This document shows, piece by piece, positions 56,734 through 64,000 of a stretch of DNA of 64,000 nucleotides; positions within the stretch are counted from its first letter, which is position 1, and every line of letters starts with the position of its first letter. A program made the translations under genes and the position numbers. The notes under the pieces were generated by a model that saw only the letters and a list, made by a program, of their open reading frames with translations, was not told where the DNA came from and made no database searches. The stretch lies in assembly GCA_019279435.1 (NCBI GenBank), contig JAAALK010000084.1, positions 13,636,174 through 13,700,173 on the forward strand. The letters are read 5' to 3'. The DNA comes from Zizania palustris (Eukaryota > Streptophyta > Magnoliopsida > Poales > Poaceae).

Positions 56734-56846
56734 ATGGTAGATACTTGAAAAGGTATTTCCCAAGCGTGTGGCAAACAACGTAAAAGGTGTCAAAAGGCCG
56801 ATATGGAAGGTATCGTCTTTAGCTCATTGTGCTTTTAGTTCACTAA

Positions 56847-56862
56847 AAGGAAGGGGGGCATG
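56847..56862 (+). other. Polypurine tract, B2
   Basis: AAGGAAGGGGGGCATG directly before the 3' LTR. Confidence 0.85.
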
Positions 56863-58150
56863 TGTTGATAGCAAAAAATGGCATCAATGGTTAAGATTGT
56901 CAAAATATCAATTTTGGTAATTTGGGCCAAAAATACACATGTCCCGGGTCAGGCCGAAGCCCTATGAGGCCGAATGACCATTGGGCTATGGGCTCCGAAA
57001 GCTTCTAGCCAGCACATGGCCTTCAGCCAGAAAGCCTTCGGAGGCCATGCCACCGAAGCTTCGACCCGAGGAGCAGGCTTCGACGGGCCTGGCCGAAGGC
57101 CCACTTCAGCAGAGATAGAGTTGGACACAATTCTGGCTAAGTTTTTATCTCTATTCAGCCGAATTATAGCAGATTAGATCAAAAGTCTAGCCCCTATAAA
57201 TATAGAGGAAAAACCAGTTTAGAAGCCCCCCCCCAAATACAAATCTACCACAAAGCCCTAACTTTGATCGTGTTTACTTTATCTTTACCTTTTTGTACTC
57301 TTCATGGGTTTGCTTGGAAGCCCTCCGACGGCCACTTCAAAATAGTGGTAATCCTTGTTACTTCACTTGTGAAGTATCCGTTAATCTACATAATAGATTG
57401 CTATCACCTTTTTACTTCGCCTGTGAAGTATCCGCTAATCTGCGTAATAGATTTCTATCTTCGCCACTAGTGCAACACTTTGTAAAATTCGGTCCTCAGG
57501 CCGAATTAGTACTTCTAATCATATTTGTTGCAGGTTACCTATGTTCAGAGCTACTTTGTCAGAGGTGTCCGGTGCTGAGAGATCGGTGTCGGAGGTTGCC
57601 CGAACACCCTTCGGCGAGACGGATTGCTTCGACCGCATGCTTCGCCAGCACACTTCATCATGACAGGCTTCGCCACACTCGTACTCCGCTCTAGACGACG
57701 TCAAGCTCGTGCGTTGTGTTTGAGTCATTATTATGCATCTTACTGTATCAGAGACTTCGTGCCGAACCCTGCTGTTCGGAGGTGATTGTCGCGTCTAGAT
57801 CCGTTTAGAGTTCATCTTCGGCCAGAACAGTCCGAACGACGAAGACACCCTTCGGCGGGACACTTCACATTAGATGCCGAAGGTATACTTCGGTGATCTC
57901 CTTCGCATCATACTTCAAAGTAGATAGGCAACGACCGGTTTGCTGATTTATTCTGTTTAATATATTTCTTTTGGCTAATTGGATTATTTTGTGTGATCTG
58001 ATTGCCTGGCGACTCCACCCCATTACCATGGCTAAGGGTAGTCAGAACGCGACGTCGATACTATGATATGCTTAGGCTTGTCCCTAAGTATCCACACACG
58101 TTTGGATTGTCGAACTGACCCAAGTGCGGGGGCACGTTTTCATGTCAGCA
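56863..58150 (+). repeat. 3' LTR of B2 (1288 bp)
   Basis: Starts TGTTGATAGC and ends TGTCAGCA (one change from TCAACA), followed by target copy GCTTG. TATA box at 57194-57202. Its central ~280 bp are almost identical to the 5' LTR while the flanks differ much more. Confidence 0.92.
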
Positions 58151-58155
58151 GCTTG

Positions 58156-58585
58156 GTCTCACTGCTGAAGCCAGTAGCTTCGAATAGGCGCAAGGGCTGC
58201 CGAACCCTCCGGGTCGGACCCCTTTGACCGCCGGATACTGTCGCACGCCAGAGCCCCAGGGCCGGAGTACTCCACCCACCGAAGGGTCTGGCGTGCTGGA
58301 GCCAATGTGCCAAAGTCGCCTAGACAGTGAGGGTTTCTAGGAACCCGAACACTACAGCAGGAGGCTTCGACCGGACCCACTTTGCGCAGCTAGTCTAGCC
58401 AGGCTTCAGTAGAAGCAGGAAGGGCTCGGGAGGCACTTCGAAGTCAGTAGCTTAAACACTATTTCAGGTAGTGAGCTAGCAAAACCCTCAAAAACACATA
58501 AGAGCGATTGGAGAACTCCAATCATCCAGTATTTGAGAGACCCTAGTCAAAGGGTTGATCGGAAAGTTCGGCGACAAGAATTTAA
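58156..58585 (+). other. B1 pre-integrase spacer
   Basis: B1 resumes with GGTCTCACTGCTGAAGCCAG, matching B2 at 55198 onward. The region is diverged, GC-rich and full of stops, with no assigned domain. Confidence 0.65.
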
Positions 58586-59764
58586 ATTTGTGTTGCTAGA
58601 TGATACACTATATCACAAAACTGTTGATGGAGTACTATTAAGTGTCTAGATCATGAACGATCCCAGGTTGCTATAGGAGAAGTCCATGAAGAACATTGTG
58701 GCACTCATCAGTCGACCCATAAAATGAGTTGGATGCTCAAAAGAGCGGGTTTCTATTGGCCGACTATGACTGAGGATTGTTTCATGTATTATAGAGGATG
58801 TGAGGCGTGTCAGAAGTTTGGCAATATTCTGTTAGCTCCTGCTTCATTACTTAATCCTATTGTCAAGCCATGGCCATTCCGAGGTTGGGGTTTAGACTTC
58901 ATCGGCCAAATTCACCCTCCTTCTTCAAAGGGGCATTGGTTCGTGTTGATGGCGACAGACTACTTCACCAAGTGGACCAAGGCCGTACCTCTCAAGAACA
59001 TGACTCACAACGAGGTACTTGACTTTATCTTGAAGCATATCAGACATAGATTCGACATTCCTCAAACTCTCACCATAGATCAAGGTAGTTCATTTGTTTC
59101 TAAAGAAGTGAGAGACTTTGCTGAATATTATGGTATTAAGTTGATAAACTCTTCACCTTACTATGCTCAGGCCAATGGTCAGGCCGAGTCTAGTAATAAA
59201 ACTATGATTAAGCTCATTAAGAAGAAGATTGAAGAGTTCCCTAAGAGGTGGCATGAAGTGCTTTCCGAGGCACTATGAGCTTGTAGAATTACAAAGCACG
59301 GTGCTACCAAAGATAGTCCATATGAGTTGGTATATGGATAAGAAGTCATTCTACCCGTAGAAGTAGATCTTGGCTCTTTAAGAGTTCTAAAGCAAGATGG
59401 CTTATCGGTCGATGAGTATGAGACTCTTTTGAAAGATAGTCTAGAAGAAGTGACCGTTAAGAGGTTGAGAGCTTTAGAAGCCATAGAAGTAGACAAGAGG
59501 AGGGTAGCTAAAGCCTACAATAAGAAGGTTAAACCAAAATCGTTTCAAGTAGGTGACTTGGTTTGGAAGATGATTTTGCCCTTAGGCATTAACAGTCCCA
59601 AATTTGGTAAATGGTCACCTAGTTGGGAAGGTCCTTTCAAAATAGCCGAAATCGCTCCTAGCAATGCCTATGTGTTAGAGTCTATGCAAGGAGAGCAGTT
59701 TAGAAGAGCTTTGAATGGTAGATACTTAAAAGGGTACTTTCCAAGTGTGTGGCAAACAACTTGA
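58586..59764 (+). pseudogene. Integrase, B1
   Basis: Zinc finger: EVHEEHCGTHQS then YYRGCEACQKFG. The core (from 58724) is open: GWGLDFIGQIHPPSSKG, MATDYFTKWTKAV (Asp), LTIDQGSSFVSK (Asp) and ANGQAESSNKTM (Glu). In-frame stops at 59276 (TGA, Trp in B2) and 59339 (TAA, CAA in B2) are the only breaks before the GPY module SPSWEGPFKIAEIAPSNAYV and the end GYFPSVWQTT at 59764. Confidence 0.92.
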
Positions 59765-59825
59765 AAAATGTTGAAAGGCCGATATGAAAGGTATCGTCTT
59801 TAGCCCGTTATGCTTTTAGTTCACT

Positions 59826-59842
59826 AAAGGGCAGGTGGCATG
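59826..59842 (+). other. Polypurine tract, B1
   Basis: AAAGGGCAGGTGGCATG immediately before the 3' LTR; less pure than in B2. Confidence 0.7.
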
Positions 59843-61075
59843 TGTTGATAGAAAAAAATGGTATTAATGGTTAAGATTGTCAAAATATCAATTTTGGTAA
59901 TTTGGGTCGAAAATACACATGTCATGGGTTGGGCCGAAGCCCTACAAGGCCGAAGGCCCATAAAGCCACGGGTTTTAGAAGCTTCCAGCAAGTCCCACAG
60001 CCTTTGGCCCGAAGGCCTTCGGAGGCCCACTCCGCCGAAGCTTCGTCCTGAGGGGTAGACTTCGGTTGGCCTGGCCGAAGGCCCACTTCGGGCAGAGTTA
60101 GAGATTGAGTCCGATTTTGACTAAGGCTTTCCACGTGTGATTAAGCCAAATCTTATCAGATTAGGCTTAGAGATTAGAAGTCTAGCCCCTATAAATATAG
60201 GGGTGAGGCTGGTTCAGAACCCTCCAACACAAATCAACCACAAAGCCCTAGCTTTGAACCGTACTTTACATTACCTTTACTTTTCTATACTCTTTGTGGG
60301 TTTGCCTGGAAGCCCTCCTTCGGCCACTTCAGAATAGTGGTAATCCTTGTTACTTCGCCTGTTAAGTATCCGTTAATCTACGTAATAGATTGCTATCGCC
60401 TTGTTACTTCGCTTGTGAAGTATCCACTAATCTGCGTAACAGATTGCTAACTTCGCCATTTTCGGAGGTTGCCAGACCACCCTTCGGCAAGAGTACTACT
60501 TCGACCGCCTATGCCGGACCATCACGCTATTGTCGGTTTGACCAAGTCCCGCGCGCCGACATGCTTCGCAACATGCTTCTTCACGACAGGCTTCATCACG
60601 CTCACACTCTGCTCTGGACGAAGTCACGCTCATGCATTGCGTCTAAGTCATTATTCTGTATCTTACTGTATACGAGACTTCACGCTGAACCCCGCTGTTC
60701 GGAGTTGATTGTCGCGTCCAGATCGGTACGGAGTCTATCTTCGGCTAGATTAGTCCGAACGCCGAAGACACCCTTCGGCGAGACACTTCGCACCGGAAGC
60801 CGAAGGTACACTTCGCCCACACCCTTCACATCATACTTCGAATCAGTCAGGCTTTGATTAGCTTGCTGATTTGTTCTATTTAATATATTTCTTTCGGCTA
60901 ATTGGATTATTTTGTGTGATCTGATTACCTGGCGACTCCACCCCCGTTACCACGGTTAAGGGTAGTTGGAACACGACATCGGTGTTGTGTTACACTTAGG
61001 CTTGTCCCCTAAGTATCCACACACTTTTGGATCATCGAACTGAGCCAAGTGCGGGGGCACATTTCTGTGTCAACA
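59843..61075 (+). repeat. 3' LTR of B1 (1233 bp)
   Basis: Starts TGTTGATAGA and ends GTGTCAACA, followed by GGTAC. TATA box at 60190-60198. Compared with the 5' LTR it lacks about 130 bp at 60456, where CTTCGCCA joins directly to TTTTCGGAGG. Confidence 0.93.
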
Positions 61076-61080
61076 GGTAC

Positions 61081-61990
61081 CTCTATAGGAAATACATCAG
61101 AGAACTCATGCAAGAGATTAGTAATGTCAAGATGCCAGGAGGTCATTAAATTGTCCGGTGTAAATAAGACCTCATTGCAAATCATGTTATAACATAGAGA
61201 ATCATGAGTCATTAGTTTAGACAATTCAGATCGAGTAGCTATCATGGAAACACCTTTCATCTTAGCTATATTCTTTTTCGTGGGTGGTGCATTCTTATCT
61301 TTTTTGGATGGACAAATGTTCTTAGCTACTTGTTGAATTTCAGAGTGTGTTTCTTGCACGTTCCATGCGTGCTATATTATCTTTCAAAATTTCAGCAGTG
61401 GTCATGGGTAGGAGTTCTATTTTTCTACTATTGTGGGTGAAAATGTAAGTGTTAGTCTTCTCACGGTGCATAACATCCTTATCATATTGCCAAGGCCTAC
61501 CCAAAAGTAATGAGCATGCTTGCATAGGCACAATGTCGAAACTGGCACTATCATCATAATTTCTTATTGAAAATTATATTCGAGTAGTTTTACATACCTT
61601 CAACATACAACAAGAATTGAACCATTGGATAGAATAAGGATGTGGGTGAGGTTGAGTGGGTATGTTGAGCTTCTCAACCAAATCGGACCTAGCAAGGTTT
61701 CTACAGCTTCCGCTGTCGATGGCGACTCGATAAGCTCTTTCCTGGATGACAAATCGGGTCTGGAACAGGTTGTGGTGTTGATGGTTTTCCGTCATCTCTA
61801 CTTGTGCACTTAGCACCCGTTGGACCATGATGCTTAAGTATTGGGTGGTATCGGTAGCACCGATATGCTCGATTACTTGCTCATCGGGTGTGTCATTCAC
61901 TTCGTGCTTTGCATTGTTAGTGGCAGGTACATTATCATCTTCATTTTCACTAGCGCTAGTGTACTCACCACTTTCTATAACAATCAACAC
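61081..61990 (-). pseudogene. Aspartic protease region, D2
   Basis: Frame 61990-61574 shows YLSIMVQRVLSAQ, HHNLFQTRFVIQ and the active site RVAIDSGSCRNLARSDLVEK. After a break, MPMQACSLLLGRPWQYDKDV (61531-61340) and the linker with VSMIATRSELSKL lead to EFSDVFPIEVP at the B1 insertion point. The active site is better preserved than in D1. Confidence 0.87.
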
Positions 61991-61994
61991 TCGC

Positions 61995-62906
61995 TTGTTA
62001 GGGAAATCTCATTGCACATGGCCGATGGCCTTGCATTTGAAGCACTAGATGACTCTTGTCCTCACGTGGAAGCAACCGATTATGAAGTAGTGCATGAGTG
62101 TGAGTCGGGGCTGATTTGTCCTTATCAGACACTAGCTTAGTCGGGGCCGATATCATGGACCGTGCTTGATCGGTGGATGAAGTGTAGGGCCGATAGGAAG
62201 TGGTCGATTGAGTCTTGGTGTATCCTAGAGAAGGCCTCATGGTCGACATATTCTTGAAATGACCTTTGGATGCTAGTTATCTTCCCTACAATTCCTTCTC
62301 AACCAATATAGCAAGGTGAAATAATCTAGTAATGGAATTATACTCTTTGTAATCAACTGTCTTGAATTTCACGGCGTAGCCCCTCATAGAATAGTGACAT
62401 CTTGTCCTCTTCTTCTACTTCACAACGCAACATACTGATTTTCAATTCCTGGTAATATTCTTTGATAGATCTATTACCCTGCTCTAAGCGTTGCAATTTG
62501 TTTCTCAAATCGCGCTTGTAAGATGGAGGGACAAATCTACCACACTTGGCTCTCTTCAGCCGATCCAATGTGTTAGGTTCCAACCTAGTTTTTACCAACT
62601 CGTTCCACCATATGATAGCAAAGTCCTTGAATTCACTAGTGGCTTGTCTAACCCTATGTTGTTCTGGAATAAGATGGGAATTAAATTTTTGTTCAACAAT
62701 CATTTCCCAATCAAAATACAGTTTAGAGTCATACTTATCAGCAAAATGAAGGTAAAGTAAATTTGATTTTAGTAAAAGGGTCAGGGTTACCTTATCCTTT
62801 GGCTGATTTCTAGGGTGATCATTACCTCGCTGATTGCGGTGCACTCGGGGATGTCGATGCCCTTGGGCGGCAACGTGTGCACTGCTGTGATCAGTATCTT
62901 CTTCAT
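61995..62906 (-). pseudogene. Gag, D2 (N-terminus lost)
   Basis: Frame 62919-62353 covers HRHPRVHRNQRGNDHPRNQP, DWEMIVEQKFNSH, FKDFAIIWWNELVKTRLEP and LRCEVEEEDKMSLFYEG. Downstream, near 62044-62002, a zinc knuckle reads CFKCKAIGHVQ, a stop, then DF, so the last Cys is changed to Phe and the frame is broken. The first ~65 codons seen in D1 are missing at the junction. Confidence 0.87.
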
Positions 62907-64000
62907 TGTAACACCCCAAATTTTCAAAGTAATAAAAATATTAATTAATTCAATTTCCTAGATTTTATTATTCTAAAAATACCTTTAAATACCCCTCTAT
63001 ACCCTTTTGAACTACAACATAGAGTTAATGACCAAACCAGGGGCTAAAAATTTTTGTATAAACTCCCAAGGCCAAGATATATTTTTGAGAATTTTTATAA
63101 ATTTTTATCAACCTTGGAAGTAGCCCTAAGATTTTAATCTCTTTCATGGAATTATTTTTATTCACAAATGTTTTGAAACAGTATTGGGCCCCTCACCCTT
63201 CTCTCTCTCCTGGCCGGCCCGGCCCATCACCCTCGCCCGCCTCAGACTGAAAGCCCGACCCCACCTGTCGGCGCCGAACGCCTCCCCTCACGCGCAGCGC
63301 CCGACACCACGGCCCCACCGTCAGCCCTCTCGCTCGCCCGCTCACGCCCGTTGCCCGGTGGCCCCCACCTATCGGATTCGTCTTCCCCGCGAGATCCGCC
63401 CCCAAATCCCCCCCTCACCGGCCGACGGAATAACATGCCTCGGATCCCCTGCCTCGACCCCCTCCCCTCAAATTGAGCCCGCCATTACCACCCCCGGTCT
63501 ACGGCGACCGTTTCCCCCAATTAAACCTAACCGATTCGTGTCTAGGTTCGATGAACCAAATTCAACCCGAGCTCGCCGGCATTTAAACACATTTATTCCT
63601 GGCCACCATCGATTATGCCCCCTCTGCCCCCACTGATGGCCCTATTTAAACCCCCTGGCCACCCGCATTTCACCCCCACGCTCACACATTGCGAGAACGC
63701 ACAGAACGCCCCCGCTCCAAGTTTTAGCGCACCACCGCCGCCCGTCCTCCAACCGTCGCTCGCCGTCGCCGGAGTCCCTCTCTATCCACGCTGACCGCAC
63801 CTCCGTAACCACAAGGACGACACCAACCTAGGCCACCCCTCCATCGATGTCGAACCCCGCCGGATCGCCGTCGCCGCCAAGGACCCGAACACCATCGCCG
63901 CCTCCGCTCGTCGCCGGCCTCACTCCGTCGACCATTCACCACCGCAAGGGTACCCTCGTGTTCCCCTTAGTTGAGGAGCCATGCTGAATAGCGTGGGCCT
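62907..64000 (+). mobile_element. Probable start of another LTR (element F), or a promoter region
   Basis: Begins exactly at the end of D2 with TGTAACACCCCAAATTTT, a start typical of Tekay/Del-type plant LTRs. An AT-rich part (to ~63180) gives way to a CpG-rich, C-rich part with CTATTTAAACC near 63642, which could be a TATA box. Short open frames on both strands are low-complexity and carry no motifs. No second LTR is in the window, so the call is tentative; a host gene promoter is the alternative. Confidence 0.45.

Larger units (their letters stand above)
47933..58150 (+). mobile_element. Element B2: Tat-lineage gypsy element inserted in B1
   Basis: Sister copy of B1 in the same orientation, 10.2 kb, with two LTRs (47933-49216, 56863-58150) and a target-site duplication GCTTG (47928-47932, 58151-58155). 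B1 sequence continues across it: CGATGCTT before and GGTCTCACTGCTG after match the undisturbed CGATGCTTGGTCTCACTGCCG in B2 itself at 55191-55211. Confidence 0.92.
40537..61075 (+). mobile_element. Element B1: Tat-lineage gypsy element, full length, split by B2
   Basis: Two LTRs (40537-41885 and 59843-61075) flank gag, protease, reverse transcriptase, RNase H, a second RNase H and integrase. Target-site duplication GGTAC is perfect. B2 (47933-58150) sits between the second RNase H region and integrase. Without B2, B1 is about 10.3 kb. All genes carry stops or frameshifts. Confidence 0.93.
61081..62906 (-). mobile_element. Element D2, 5' part (chromovirus-like, minus strand)
   Basis: Upstream half of D2, carrying most of gag and the protease region. 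It continues into reverse transcriptase at 40531 once B1 is set aside. The far end stops in gag at about 62906, where TGTAACACCCC begins. Confidence 0.9.

Noticed and set aside
63184..63942. GC-rich open frames near the right end as host proteins
   Set aside because: Overlapping frames on both strands are expected in CpG-rich DNA; composition is Pro/Arg-rich with no recognisable domain.

Overview
This is plant nuclear DNA, most likely from a grass or another monocot. No host gene with a demonstrable intact reading frame was found. Almost the whole window is a nest of LTR retrotransposons: three Ty3/gypsy groups (A and B are Tat-lineage; C and D are chromovirus-like, probably the CRM clade) and one Ty1/copia element. 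All of them are broken by stops, frameshifts or deletions. The AT-rich stretches with short duplications and the GC-rich, TATA-bearing segments near 9.3, 18 and 63.5 kb also fit a grass genome.

Layout. 1-6481: 3' part of Tat element A1 (integrase end, ~60-bp tandem repeats, a spliced antisense gene, 3' LTR). 6482-9653: AT-rich, duplicated, unassigned DNA with a possible minus-strand first exon. 9654-10653: assembly gap of exactly 1000 N. 10654-13448: damaged copia element E. 13449-17761: chromovirus D1 on the minus strand. 17762-18436: promoter-like orphan segment. 18437-21705: 5' part of Tat element A3 (minus). 21740-23448: 3' end of Tat element B0 (minus). 23456-37750: Tat element A2 (plus), split at 25452-30805 by chromovirus C with target-site duplication CTCAG. 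37751-62906: chromovirus D2 (minus), split by Tat element B1 (40537-61075, duplication GGTAC), which is itself split by a sister copy B2 (47933-58150, duplication GCTTG). 62907-64000: probable start of a further LTR, or a promoter region.

How the parts work together. When intact, each element would encode Gag, protease, reverse transcriptase with RNase H, and integrase, transcribed from the TATA box in the 5' LTR. The Tat elements carry a second plant-type RNase H. Family A also carries, between pol and the 3' LTR and on the opposite strand, a separate gene with its own TATA box. In A1 four short candidate introns of that gene each keep the reading frame when removed, and A2 retains the same gene. 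This antisense gene is the most interesting item. Related antisense extra ORFs are known in Tat-lineage elements, so its novelty lies in details that need comparison.

Limits. Alignments and identities were judged by eye. Lineage names rest on domain order and motifs, not on database searches.
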